Below, piece by piece: positions 1-12,154 of a DNA stretch of 64,000 nucleotides. Positions within the stretch are counted from its first letter, which is position 1, and the number at the start of each line of letters is the position of its first letter. The notes below the pieces were generated by a model that saw nothing but the letters and a program-made list of their open reading frames with translations, had not been told where the DNA came from and ran no database searches. The position numbers were made by a program, and so were the translations under genes. The stretch is taken from assembly GCA_016081115.2 (NCBI GenBank), contig CM071924.1:95246616-95310615 (forward strand). The letters are read 5' to 3'. The stretch comes from Rehmannia glutinosa (Eukaryota > Streptophyta > Magnoliopsida > Lamiales > Orobanchaceae).

Positions 1-1072
1 GTGTAGGTATAGCAACCTTAACAAGACACCCCCACACTCGTAAGTATTTGTAGGATGGCATTCTTCCATGCCATAGCTCGTAAGGACTTTTGTCTAATTT
101 CTTATGGGGTACCTTATTTAAAAGGTAATTAGCCGTCAAGACAACTTCCCCCCACATGTTCTGAGGCAAGCCAGAACTTAATAACATGGCATTCATCATT
201 TCTTTAAGTGTACGGTTTTTTCGTTCTGCAATGCCATTCTGTTGAGGTGAATAAGGTGTTGTTGTTTTTAGGTATGCACAGATTCAAAGAAAAGGTGATT
301 CATATTCACCTCCACGATCACTTCTTAACACCTTAATTTTCTTATTGAGTTGATTCTCAACTTCATTTTTATAGAGAATAAATTTCTCTATAGCTTCATC
401 TTTACTTTTAAGAAGATACACATAACAAAACTTTGTGTTATCATCTATAAAAGTAATGAAGTACTTGTTACCACCACGTGTTTGTGTCGATTTTAAATCA
501 CATACATCGGTGTGAATTAAATCAAGTGGTTCATTATTTTTTTCAATATTTTTAAATGATGCCCTTGTTAACTTTGCCTCTACACAAGTTTCACACTTGT
601 GTTTGGAATCAATATGGAATGTTGGTATATAATTTAAGTTAATTAATCTACGTAAAGTATCATAATTAACATGTCCTAGTTTACCATGCCACAAATTGGA
701 AGACTCAAGCAAGTAAACAAAAGCATTCTTCATTTTATTAGGTTTTGATTTAACAACCATTACATTGAGCTTAAACAGCCCATCAGTAGCATAACCCTTG
801 CCTACAAACATCCCATTTTTTGACAAAGTAACAACCCCTGACTCGAAAATAATGCGAAAACCATGCTTATCTAAAAGTGAACCAGACACCAAATTCTTAC
901 GAATGTCTGGTACAAACAACACATTATTTAGAGTCAGTTCCTTCCCGGACGTCATCTTCAGAACCACTTTGCCTTTTCCCTTGACCTCAGAAGTAGCTGA
1001 ATTTCCCATGTACAACTTCTCGCCGTCTTCAATTGGCTCAAAGGAAATAAACATTTCTCTGACAGAACACAC
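1..1072 (-). pseudogene. copia pre-integrase and integrase region
   Basis: From 1072 leftwards the frame encodes the end of the protease/linker region, a pre-integrase zinc-finger domain (LWHGKLGHVNYDTL, then CETCVEAK) and the integrase core. The first core Asp is in the DLIHTDVCD context and a second in FITFIDDNTKF. The GGEY motif precedes a TGA stop near 284. Beyond the stop the same frame continues with TTPYSPQQNGIAERKNRT and then a GCL-type motif to the window edge. It would process and insert element cDNA. One stop makes it non-functional as written. Confidence 0.8.
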
Positions 1073-1102
1073 GTGCCTAGTAGCACCAGAATCAATCCAC
1101 CA

Positions 1103-2150
1103 TTATTTCGGGTTTGAACCAATGAAATTCACCTCGGAGACCACCGCAGCCAGGTTCATATCTGACACTTCTTGAGAAATGTGATCAACCATGTTAGCCT
1201 CCCGATTCTTTTTCGGTTTCTTGCAATCAGATGCCTTGTGACCCTTGCCGCCACAATTGAAGCATTTTCCTTCGAACTTCTTCTTGGAAATGCCTCTTTT
1301 TGGTCCCAAATTATTGAACCCTTTCCCAGTTTTCCCGGTTTTCCTTTTCCCTTTGGAGCTTTCGCCATGCTCCACAACATTGGCTTTAGCAGCCACAGGA
1401 TTGAACATTTTCCTTTCAGATCCTTTGTTATCTTCTTCAATCCTAAGCCTAAGAATCAGATCTTCAACGTTCATCTCCTTTCGTTTGTGCTTCAGATAGT
1501 TCTTGAAATCTTTCCAAGCAGGTGGCAATTTTTCAATTATTGCGACCACTTGGAAAGTTTCATTCAAAACCATCCCTTCAAAGAAGAATATCATGTATAA
1601 TCATTTGAAGTTCTTGCATTTGACTTATTCTGATTTGGAATCAATCATTTTAAAGTCTAGAAACGCCAACTATAAATTTTTAGCCCCCGCATCCTCGGAC
1701 TTATACTTGTGGTCTAATGACTCCCACAATTCTTTAGCGATTCGTTTCGAGCTATAAACATTATACAACGGACCGCTAAACCATTCATTACATAATTCCT
1801 ACAAAGGAAATCTGCATGATTCCAAGCATCAACCGCGTGAGCGGCTTGAACATCTGTTTCCTCCTCACTCAACTTCGGAGGATCTTCAGTCAAGAACCTT
1901 GCTAGGTTCAACGTCGTCAAGTAAAACAAAGCATTTTTTCGCCAACGTTTGAAATCCAAGCCATTGAATTTCTCCGGTTTCTCAAAGCATGATTCACCGA
2001 CACATTAACAGTGGGGTTAGCCACCATCCGAGGCACAACCGGGTTAACCACGGGATTGGGCACAACTGGATTAGGCACAATCGGATTAGGCGTAGCGTTT
2101 GTCTCATTTGCGCCCATCGGAACTCCCAAGTTCAAATAATCAGAAGCCAT
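1103..2150 (-). pseudogene. copia gag (UBN2-type) with CCHC zinc knuckle
   Basis: The start is MASDYLNLGVPMGA at 2150, followed by a Pro/Val/Asn-rich stretch. The conserved gag core follows (ALFYLTTLNLARFLTED, then WNHADFLCRNYVMNGL), then NETFQVVAIIEKLPPAWKDF, and finally the knuckle CFNCGGKGHKASDC at about 1220-1265. At least three frameshifts separate 2150-1917, 1959-1714 and 1594-1103. The protein would be the capsid/nucleocapsid of the element. The clean family match across frames argues for recent small indels or consensus errors rather than deep decay. Confidence 0.8.
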
Positions 2151-3210
2151 TTCCGAAAAAACAAATCAAAGTTTAGTACTTCGATTAATTGGAACAAATC
2201 CAATAAGAACAAATTAAATTGTTCAACTTTTTATTATAAGGTCCAATGTAATTTTCTTCCACTCCAAAATAGCACGGGTATTATTATCTTAGTCCAAAAC
2301 AAAATTCGAACTAACTCAAGGAAACAAAATATTAGTACTCCAGGAATCCAAATAGTTAGAGAATATATAAAGTTCAATTTGCTATTACAAATCACTGAAC
2401 AGAATGATTTTTTTTTTTAAACAATTGCAGCAAATGTGCAAATGAATTCGAGGGGAAAAAAAATTACTGAACAGAATTTGATAAAAGAAATAGAATGTTG
2501 AACTTGCTGTATCTAATATCAATCTAAAGATTAAGAAAGTGGTGGAGCAATGATTGCCAATTTGATAGTGCACGTTCCAATGTTACAACAACATTAAGTG
2601 CTTTAATCCACAAGCCAACAATGGTTTTGAAAGAATTTGTTGTAGCTAAAAGCATCCAAAACACTTACAGTACACCTTTTTCAGAATATTTAAAGAGATA
2701 ATTATTATTTGCCACCCCAACTTTACCTCTTTTTATACTTCATAACCTAAACTTTGATTCGTAACACTTTGCACCCCGAATTATGAAAATAGTTACATTT
2801 TGCAACATTTGGACCATTTTACCCCTAGGCCTGTATTCTTTAAAGACAATAGTTCTAGTTATCTCTTTAAACTCTAATTTGAGGCAGATTGCTCCATAAG
2901 GATAAATATATTGCATTCTACAATAATCATAAAATTTTCACTCCCTAATCATTTTGTTTTTCGGATTTTTCGAGAAATGAGAACCCGATATTTCTGTAAC
3001 TTGTTTTGTTCGTGGCATTGTTACACCTACTTAGATCCGATCTCTATTCGAGGTTTTAAATGGATCATGTCGAGTTTCACCTATAAACTCAACAAGACAT
3101 ACTTATATCCAGATCTTATTTCAAGTAATTATCATGTCATTACGACCATATCAGCCCAACATGCTTCCGTAAAATTAATAAATCCCTTAAAATTCATACC
3201 TCTTTTTGAC
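2151..3210. other. gene-free stretch
   Basis: About 1 kb of AT-rich DNA upstream of the Tork-like gag. It may hold the decayed leader or LTR of that element. I see no convincing ORF, primer-binding site or terminal repeat. Confidence 0.4.
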
Positions 3211-3735
3211 CAAAAAAGACTAGGGTTAAGTGGTTCGCACGCCACCCGATCGGAAAATTATCGCCCCGGATCGTTTGACGAACAACTCCTCACTGTTCAA
3301 CCTCACCCTCAGGGAAGATGATCTGCAAGTTATCCGACTCCTTCAGAAACCGCTCAGCACAGCCTTAGTTCGTTTCTTACTCTAAGGCGTAAAGTAATTC
3401 TTCAAAGGGGATTGATCAATAGTACATTATGAACACATGTTGAACAAACGGCCTTTATTTTATTAAGAACTTAAAGGACAATTTATTACATTAGTAATCT
3501 CCTTTTGGGAGGAGAAAACTTGTTTAGCCTCTCATAGCTGAGGCTTGCACTCGGGAATACATAAAAATTTGAAAACTAAAACACTCAAAATATTACAAAT
3601 TTTTCTCTCGAGACTTTATTATAAGAAAACTAAGGAAAATGTTCGATGTCCTCGCCTTCCTTCAAATCCTCGCATTTTATAGAGGTAAGTCCAGGACTTC
3701 AAAGGCGGACTTCAAATCTTGTTGATATATATGAC
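3211..3735 (-). mobile_element. LTR-like segment, minus orientation
   Basis: Read on the minus strand there is a TATA-box-like CCTCTATAAAATGCGAGG at about 3667-3684, followed by about 450 bp without coding potential. This resembles the promoter-to-R/U5 layout of a plant LTR. It lies just downstream, in the minus sense, of the unrecognised ORF at 3837-4741, so both could belong to one deleted LTR element. No matching second LTR or target duplication was found. Low confidence. Confidence 0.25.
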
Positions 3736-3836
3736 GCGTCATCGCTTACGTCATATCCCACATTATTACCTCGCCACTTGGTGGTTTTCTTTTTCTCCGC
3801 GTGACTCGACCCATGTGATGTTTGTCGGGGAATCTT

Positions 3837-4741
3837 TTAAAAATTTGGTTTACGTGGTCCCCGAGGATAACGTGTCTTGTGAGCTGGGCCCTTATCCTTT
3901 CCAGCTGCATGATCTTGTCGGTCGGGTTTGGGTCGGAATCCTTTCCCAAACTCGGGTTCCTTTTGTTCGGGGCATGCTTGACAGATCCGGTCGACCCAAC
4001 GGCCAACATGCGCCATGTTACAGAATTTCTGGTAAGTTTCTTTGCTTGCCGGAATCTTGTTTTCCCAGAGAATTCTTCTTTTGGTCTCGAAGAGTTCTTC
4101 TGCAAATCCTGTGGTTGATCCAGTCATCGAATTCAAAAGGAAAGATCCATTCGTCGAATTCTGGAAGAACTTGAATGGATATTTGACTTTGTCCATTTCA
4201 GTTAGACAAACCCAAAGACCCCATGCTCGCTTGGTAGAAGCTTCGTCTTCAGAAAATGCTCCTACTAATACTGGTCCTTCTTCCGGTGAAGCTGCCTTAA
4301 TGTATTTTAAAGCATTTCCATCCGGTCTTCTTAGTTTGATGAAATGAAAAGCTTCATTAAAGCCTTTCTTCGCTGGTTCAGAGTGCACTAATAAAATACA
4401 ATTCCAAAATATCTCTCCTCGGCCAAGTGTGGATTATTGGTCCAGGTCTCAGAAACCGCTTCCCCAATCCATTTCGGTAATTTTGAAATTTCGGGAATCT
4501 GGTGTGACACGGTATAGATTGAAGCTAAAGCTCCAAAAGTATACCATTCTCGTACTTCATTTGGATGACTTCTGGTTTCATCCAAACTCGGGATACTTGC
4601 ACGAGATATCCACCATTGTTTTTTTCCCGGGTTAATACCTTGTCTTGTAACTAGTTTCTCCCATTGCGATATACCGCATAGGAGAAATGTTAATCTCGTC
4701 GTTTGAACCTTAGATTTGCCTGCCTGTGGCCTAAGATTCAA
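3837..4741 (-). pseudogene. unrecognised protein remnant, probably transposon-derived
   Basis: Two consecutive minus-strand frames, 4741-4388 (about 117 residues) and 4388-3837 (about 183 residues), meet with a one-base frame change and read as one protein. Motifs include EVREWYTFGALASIY, LPKWIGEAVSETW, GFNEAFHFIKLRRPDG and SPEEGPVLVGAFSEDEAS. The C-terminal part is basic and acid-poor. I do not recognise a domain with confidence. A gag-like protein of a Ty3-type element is one possibility. The hydrophilic composition and adjacent LTR-like DNA suggest a mobile-element origin, but no function is assigned. Confidence 0.4.
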
Positions 4742-5223
4742 CTCTCCCTCTTTTACCCCAGGTCTTTGGGTTGACTTGAAGACTCGGGTTGTGACAGGAG
4801 CTTCAACATTCGTTCTGATTTGTACACCCTCGGGGATGCATCACCGCAACACTTGTGATTATGGTACTTGAATCGACTTTTACTTTTGTCATTAGACAAT
4901 CGAGGTCCCAAGAAAATCGCACCCCAAATGTGCAATTTCCTTCACAATTTTCCAACACTTCTAATTGAGTCAATACCAGAAAAATGGAGGACAAAAACAG
5001 ATTGCTAAAGAAAAAAATATAATAATATAGAGAGCAAATTAGTATTTGGATATTACTGTTTTCAAGGGTTATAATCAAGGGGCAATGATAATGAAAGAAT
5101 GGAGCTGATTTCAAGTGAATTTGGACCAAACACCAATATGAAATCAAAACAACTATTTAATCCCACAATTACAAACCTAATAACATAATAACAACTAAAT
5201 TTTAAGAAATCAAAGAAAAGAAA

Positions 5224-5824
5224 ATGGTGGTCTCCAGTACTAGTTCTTGTTTATCAATATTGGTCACGTTTCTCCTCCTCTCCACAGCGACAGCGACTGC
5301 GGCCAGTACCGTCAATCGCCACCACAAAGCCGTAGCCGTGAGCCCGTTCTGCATAACTAACGACCCACCCACCGTCGACCCCAACGACCCACCCACCGAC
5401 CCCAATGAGAAATTCGTCTGCACACGATTGGTAAATGGTGCGAAAACATGGTCAGAAGCAATGACAAACGCGATCAAGGGTGTCGTAAGAATAGCGTACG
5501 CCGCCAAACCTAGAGTCGTCGACAGTGTCCCATTAAAGCTGCCCCGTGAACTGCAGCCCGTGACAAAGGAATCCATAAGTACACAATGTGTCGGAGGGTT
5601 ACGATAGATATGTGTCCACCCTGGAAGAGTGCATCGGATTGGTGACGCAAAATGACTCGGAGTCTGACTTGGAGACAAATTTTTCCGCGCCTAATTTCTT
5701 TGATTTCAAATTTGGATTGGACGATTTCGACGTCACTTTGCCCGAGGTTAATAAGTTCTATGCCCAGACCCTCCAGTTCGGCAGCATCCTCCTCACGATT
5801 TTGGAGAAGAAGCCCAAAAAGTAA
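5224..5824 (+). CDS. invertase/pectin methylesterase inhibitor-like protein, one frameshift
   Basis: The first part (5224-5604) starts with an N-terminal signal peptide (hydrophobic SCLSILVTFLLLSTATATAA), so the product would enter the secretory pathway. A first cysteine pair follows (FCITND, FVCTRL), with a Pro/Asp-rich insert between the two cysteines. The second part (5588-5824, shifted by one base) continues with YDRYVSTLEEC and an acidic helical tail ending in EKKPKK. The pattern of signal peptide, two Cys pairs and a helical ~200-residue body matches PMEI/invertase inhibitors, which bind and block apoplastic pectin methylesterases or invertases. The break falls near 5590, beside the third Cys, where one extra base would explain it. 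A TATA-like TATTTAA lies near 5153. The gene is intronless as read, as many family members are. Family assignment is moderate; real or artefactual frameshift is undecided. Confidence 0.55.
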
Positions 5825-5954
5825 ATTAATTAATTAATATGCAAAATTGTCTTTAATTAATTAGGTGATTTGAATGTTCATGTGGCGAGACAAGAATTCA
5901 TGACATTAATATTGTATATTAGTTTGTTTTCATATATATTTATGGAAGCTTGTT

Positions 5955-8900
5955 TTTAAGAACACCATTTAATTCGCTAAAAAACATACCAAAAAATATA
6001 ATTCTTTTTGCCTGGAATTTTTCTTGGGAGCTCAAAATACATGAAAAATTTATTTATGATGCAAAAAGTGTTTTCGGGAACATTTATTTTCCCCAAATAT
6101 TATCGCCCGACTCGTGAATAATATCATTTAAATTGCAAGAAAATATACCAAAAATATTATTTATACGCTGAAATTTTTCCTAGGATCTCAAATTGCATGA
6201 GAAAATATTCATATATGATAAAAACAAATCGGGAATATTTTTCTTCCCAAAAGTTTCGTGAAGCTCTCCAATTAAATCGCAAAGAAATATACCGAAAAAT
6301 ATTATTTTTGTGTGGGATTTTGTCTGTTATTACCTCAAAATTGCATGAGGATTTTTCATTTATTATGAAAAACAATTCAGGAACATTTTCTTTTCCCAAG
6401 AATTACCATGTGACTCGGGAAGAATACCATTTAAATTGCAAGAAAACATACCAAAAAAATATTATTTTTGCGTGGGGTTTTTGCCTAGGACATCAAAATT
6501 GCATAAAAAGATCATTATGATGAAAAAATTATTTTCAAAAATTGTTTCCCAAAAATTGGCGTTCGACTCGTGAATAATACCATATTTAAATCGCAAGAAA
6601 TATACATAAAAATATTATTTTTGCGTGGAATTTTGCCTAGGACCTCAATTGTATGAATAATTCATTTATGATAATTTTGTTTTAAGGAATATTTGTTTTC
6701 CAAAAAATAACCATCCGACTCGTGAAGAGTATATTTAATCGCAAGAAAAACATACCAAAAAATATTATTTTTACATGGGATTTTGCCTGGGACTTAAAAT
6801 TGAATAAATAATTCATTTATGATGAAAAATAATTTTCGGGAATATCTTTATTTCCATAAATTACCGTTCGACTCGTGAAGAATGATATTTAAATAACAAT
6901 GATGAAAAAAATCATTTCCAGGAATATTTTTTTCCCAAAAATTACCGTCCGACTCGTGAAGAATACCATTTAAATCGCAATAAAACATACCAAAAAATAT
7001 TATATTTGCATGGGATTTTGTCTAGGACCTCAATATTACATGAAGAATTCATTTGTGATGAAAATATTATTTTCATGAATATTTTTGTTTAGAAAAATAC
7101 CATTTTCTGATGAAAAAATACCATTTAAATCGCAAGAAAATATATTAAAAAACAATATTTTTGCGTGGGATCTTACCTAGTACATCAAAATTGTATAAAG
7201 AATTCATTTATGAAGGAAAATATTTTTTAAGTATATTGTTTCCCAAAATCAACCGCACAACTAATGAAATATTCCATTAAAATCGCTATAAACACACCAA
7301 AGAATATTATTTTTCAGTGGTATTTTTCTTGGGAGCTCAAAATTGAATGAGGAAATTATTAATGATGAAAAAAGTTATTTTTGGGAATTGTTTTCCCAAA
7401 AAATTATCGTCCGACTCGTGAGTGCATAATACCATTTAAATCGCAAGAAAACATATCAAAAAATATTATTTATGCGTGAGATTTTGTCTGTGATCTCAAA
7501 ATACATGAGGAATTCATATATGATAAAAAGAATTCGGGAATATTTTCCTTCCCAAACAATACTCTTCGATTTGTGAAGAACACCAATTAAATCGCAAAAA
7601 CATATACCAAAAAATATTATTTTTGTGTAGAAAATTGCTTGTGACCTCAAAATTGCATGATGAATTAATTTATGATGAAAACAATTTGGGAATATTTTAT
7701 TTTCCCAAAAATTACCAATTGACTCGTGGCGAGTACCATTTAAATCGCAAGAAAACATACCAAAAAATATTATTTTTGCGTGGGGGTTTATGATAGGGAC
7801 ATCAAATTGCATGAATAATTCATTTATGATATAAAAAATCGTTTCTAGAAATATCTTTTTCCCAAAATATTACCGTCCGACTCATGAAAAGTATCATTTA
7901 AATTACCGTCTGACTCATGAGATTTTTCCTGGAACTTCAAAATTGCATGAAGAATTTATTTATGATGAAAAAATTTATTTTCAGGAATATTTGTTTTCCC
8001 GAAAATTATTATTTGACTCGTGAAGAATACCATTTAAATCGCAAAAACATATATCAAATAATATTATTTTAGCGTCAGATTTTGCCTGTGACCTCAAAAT
8101 TAATTCATTTATGGTGAAAATAAAAAAATAATTGGGAATATTTTTCTTCCCAAAAATTATCGTTTGACTCGTGAAGAATACCAATAAAATCGCAAGAAAA
8201 CATACCAAAAAATATTATTTTTGCGTAGGATTTTGAATGTGGCCTCAAGATTTCATGAATAATTCATTTATGGTATAAAAATTTTGGGAAAATTTTCTTT
8301 TCCCGAAAATATCATCCGACTAGTGAAGAATACCATTTAAATCGCAAGAAAATATACCAATTTTTTTCTTTTTTTTTTTTGGTGTAGGATTTTGCCTGGA
8401 TCCTCAAAATTAAATGACAAATTCATTTATGATGAAAAAATTATTTCCGGGAATATTGTTTTCTCAAAATTACCGTCCTACTCATGAAGAACATCGTTTA
8501 AATCGAAGAAAACATACCAAAAATATTATTTTTGCGTGGGATTTTTCCGAGGACCTCAAAATTTCGTAAAGAATTAATTTATGAATTATTTTCATGAATA
8601 TTTTTTTCTCGAAAATTACTATCCAACTCGTGAAAAACACCATTTAAATTGCAAGAAAATATAACAAAAATGTTATTCTGCGTGGAATTTTACTTGGGAC
8701 CTTAATATTACTTTGGGAATTCGTTTATGATGAACAAATTTGGGAATATTTTTCTTTCGAAAAACTAAAGTTCGACTCATGAAGAATATTATTTAAATCA
8801 CAAAAAAATATACCAAAAAACATATTTTTTGCGTTGGATTTTCCCTGGCCCTCAAACTAGCATGAAGAATTTATTGAGGTTTAAAACATTATTCTCAGGA

Positions 8901-10030
8901 CTATTTTTCCCGAAAATTACCATTCAACTCGTGAAAAATATCATTTAAATCGCAAGAAAATATACCAAAAAATATTATTATTGCATGAGATTTTGCTCTA
9001 AATTACATGAATAACTCATTTATGATGAAAAAAATATTTCCGGGATATTTTGTTTCCCGAAAATTACCGTCTGATCTGTAAAGAAAGCCATTTAAATTAT
9101 TAGAATGTATACCAAAAAGTATTATTTTTGCATTAGATTTTTCGTGGGACCTAAAACTTGCATGAATAATTTTTTTATGATGAAAAATATTATTTCCAAT
9201 AATAATTTTTCCCCTTAAATTTAATATCCGACTCGTGAATAATACCATTTAAATTGCTAGAAGACATATCAAAAAATATTATTTTTGCGTGAGATTTTTC
9301 TTGTAACGTCAAAATTGCATGAAGAATTAATTTATTAGGAAAAAAAAATCATTTCCAAAAGTATTGTTTTTCCCGAAAATGACAGTCTGACTTGTGAAGA
9401 ATACCATTTAAAGCTAAAGAAAATATACCAAAAATATTATGTTTGCGTGAGATTTTTCCTTAGACCTCAAAGTTGCATGAAGAATTCATTCATAATGAAA
9501 AACATTATTTCCAAGAATATTGTTTTCTCCAAAATTACCGTTCTACTACTGAAGAATCCACTTAAATCATAAGAAAACATATCCAAAAATATTATTTTTA
9601 TGTGTGATTTTGTCTGGGTTCTCAAAATTGAATGAAGAATTCATTTATGATAAAAAAAAATTATTTCCGGGAATTTGTTTTCCCAAAATTTCCGTTCAAC
9701 TCATAAGAATACCATTTAAATCGCAAGAAAATATTTATTGAAATATTATTTTTGCGTGGAATATTTCTAGAACCTCAAAGCGCATGATTAATTCATTTAT
9801 GATTATTTTTTCAGGAATATTTATTTTCCCAAAAATTACCGTCCGCTTGTGAAGAGTATTATTTAAATCGCAAGAGAACATACCAAACAATATTATTTTT
9901 GCATGGAATTTTGCCTGTGACCTCAAAATTGAATAGATAATTCATTCATAATGAAAAATAAGGGAATATTTTTATTCCAAAAGTTACCATTCGACTCGTA
10001 AAGAAGGACATTTAAATCACAAGAACACAT
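5955..10030. repeat. tandem array of a diverged ~155-bp AT-rich repeat
   Basis: About 25 head-to-tail units fill 4 kb. Recurring landmarks in fixed order are GACTCGTGAAGAATACC, ATTTAAATCGCAAG, CATACCAAAAAATATTAT, TTGCGTGGGATTTTGCC, GACCTCAAAATTGCATGA, ATTCATTTATGATG and GGGAATATTTTTTTCCC. The spacing of the TTGCGTGG landmark is 150-160 bp where I measured it. Units differ by many substitutions and indels, and partial units occur (for example near 6871-6950). The array begins about 130 bp after the PMEI-like stop codon. No transposon ends were seen. Short minus-strand ORFs inside it are by-products of the repeat. Confidence 0.85.
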
Positions 10031-10382
10031 CATTTGTTTAAATTAGATGTTATCACTCAATATTTATCACTTTAAAATAAAAAAATTCAAAAACAAAATT
10101 AAAATAAAAATGAATTAATTTTTCCAAATTATTTATGAGGAATTCTAAATTTTCTAATTATTTATGAGGAATTTTCTAAATTTCATATTTTAAAAACAAA
10201 AAACCTATTTTCTTAATTAAAAATTGTGTAAATTTTCAGTATTATTAGAAAAACCCAACCCTCCAACCTGTCTTTTCCATCTTCTTTGTTTCTAGCACCC
10301 TTCTTTTTCCCAATTCCCAGCTATCAACCCAATCCTCCTCTACTCCGACCAAGGGTTGAGAGCTTGAGACTGAGTTATCACC
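10031..10382. other. spacer with C/T-rich, exon-like segment before the copia insertion
   Basis: 10031-10255 is AT-rich with no gene. From about 10258 composition changes to C/T-rich, like a plant 5' untranslated exon. It continues seamlessly across the copia target site (TCACC at 10378-10382 and 15918-15922) into the C-rich segment 15923-16050. Rejoined, the segment could be the first exon of a gene lying rightward, possibly the TBL remnant, but no start codon or domain proves it. Confidence 0.3.
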
Positions 10383-10675
10383 TGATGAAAATAGCTAAGA
10401 TTCATATTGATAAAAGCAGAAAAAAGTATAAAATAGTTGTATTGTAATTGATGATTGAATGCAACAGTACAACCAAAATATATAGAGTACACAAATGGGA
10501 AGAACAATCTAGGATAGTGCTAGGTGGCCCTTAGATATTTTGCTCGCAAATAACCGAATTGCCATCGATTCGAAGGAATATTTCTAAATATTATCACCAA
10601 ATCATTTTGCATAAACCGTACAAGAATCAACAACCAATCATGAGGTGATGATATCCTTATCATGGTCCTTTATCA
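10383..10675 (-). repeat. 3' LTR of the copia element at 10383-15917
   Basis: Starts TGATGAAAATAGC and ends CCTTTATCA. It matches the LTR at 15629-15917 with scattered substitutions and small indels, among them a short extra stretch near 10446. The flanking purine tract on the minus strand is TTGAGGGGGCA. Confidence 0.9.
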
Positions 10676-10689
10676 TGCCCCCTCAATTC

Positions 10690-12014
10690 GAGCGAAGTCT
10701 TGGACGTGACATTTAATTTGTTTCGAATACGAGCAAAGAATTGACCACTTAGCGGTTTTGTGAAAACATCTGCTATTTGATCAATGGCCGAACGTCTTTG
10801 AGCGAGAGATTGTTTTATCCATAACCTTTTCCCTCACAAAATGCAAATCAAGTTCCAAGTGATTTGTTCTTGAATGATAAACTGGATTAATCGATAATGA
10901 TTTGGCCCCAAGGTTGTATGTCCAAATAACTGAAGGCTGATTCAGTTTGATTCCCAATTCATTGAGAAGAGATCTCAGCCAAACTAATTCACAAGTAGCA
11001 GCAGCTATACTCCTATACTCCGCTTAGGTGCTTGATCGAGAAACAGTATTCTGCTTTTTTGAACTCCATGTGATCAGATTTTTGCCAAGATAAATGCAAT
11101 ACCCCATTGTGGACCTTCTATTATCAACATCTAATCCCCAATCCGCATCAGCAAATGTTGTTAACACTAATGGAGATTCACATTTAAAATGCAAACCATA
11201 ATCCATAGTTCCTGCTAAATATCTCAACACTCTCTTAAGAGCCTTCCAATGGTTGTTCAATGGATTTTGCATGAACTGGCTTATTTTGTTGATGCTATAG
11301 CTGATGTATGGCCTGGATATGGTGGCATACTGAAGGGCACCAACAAGTTTTCTATACAAAGTACCATTATCAATGGGTTGTCCATCATCCTTAGACAATA
11401 TAGGACTAGTAACCATGGGTGTATTCAGACCTTTTGCCCCCTTCATTCCAGCTTGGTCAAGGATTTCTGAGATGTATGTTTGCTGACTGAGAATAACTCC
11501 TTGAGCTGTTGGAATGATCTCGATTCCAAGAAAATAGTGAAGAAGACCAAGATCTTTAAGAGAGAAAACTTGATGCAATCTCATCCTTGCAATTGCCAGT
11601 GACAATAATGTCATCAACATATGTCAAGATAAAAATACAATTGCATCTGTCCTTTTTGTAATAAAGAGAATTATCAGCCCTTGAAATTGAGAATCCAAAA
11701 GATTGTAGAACTGCAACAAGTTTAGAACACCAAGCCCGAGAAGCTTGTTTAAGCCCATAAAGAGACTTCTTTAACTTACAAACCAATGGATTTCTCTTGG
11801 TGTCAATTTTTTCAAAACCAGGAACATGGTCCATATACAAATCGGTATCCAATTCACCATTCAAAAATGCATTATCAATATCCAATTGTCGAATTGGCCA
11901 GGAATGAGATAAAGCCAAAGAAAATACCAATCGAACAGTAACAGGATTAATAACTGGACTATAAGTTTTAGTGTAATCCAAGCTAGCAATTTGAGTGAAT
12001 CCCCGAGCGACCAA
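10690..12014 (-). pseudogene. copia reverse transcriptase and RNase H
   Basis: RT begins near 12014 (MVARGFTQIASLDYTKTYSP, QLDIDNAFLNGEL). SLYGLKQASRAW and the catalytic YVDDIIVTG follow at about 11595-11625. The second frame (11620-11024) carries LGLLHYFLGIEI and RNase H (ADADWGLDVDNRRSTMGYC, SSKKQNTVSRSST). RNase H continues past a stop at about 11023 towards 10690. One frameshift lies inside RT near 11600. It would copy element RNA into DNA; the breaks make it inactive as written. Confidence 0.85.
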
Positions 12015-12154
12015 TCGAGCTTTATAACGAGCAATAGAGCCATCAGAATTTTTCTTGATTTTAAAAATCCATTTGCAATTAATCAGACTTTTGTTGGGAG
12101 GTAATGGAACAAGGGACCAGATACCATTTTTAACAAGAGCATTATATTCTTGTT

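Larger units (their letters stand above)
1..2150 (-). mobile_element. Ty1/copia retrotransposon, TNT1/Tork-like, partial
   Basis: Read on the minus strand, the order is gag, CCHC zinc knuckle, pre-integrase domain, integrase core. This is the 5' half of a copia polyprotein. RT and RNase H would lie beyond the left edge. No 5' LTR or tRNA-Met primer site (TGGTATCAGAGC type) is evident just upstream (2151-2700), so the 5' end is lost or badly decayed. The reading frame is broken by several small frameshifts in gag and a stop in integrase. The TNT1/Tork assignment rests on protein resemblance recalled, not computed. Confidence 0.85.

Noticed and set aside
798..1600. Plus-strand ORFs opposite the Tork-like element
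   Set aside because: They are antisense shadows of gag and integrase; only the minus strand shows family motifs.
5990..10020. Several 60-118-residue minus-strand ORFs within the tandem array
   Set aside because: They are produced by the repeat unit itself, recur with each unit, lack known motifs and differ in frame between units.
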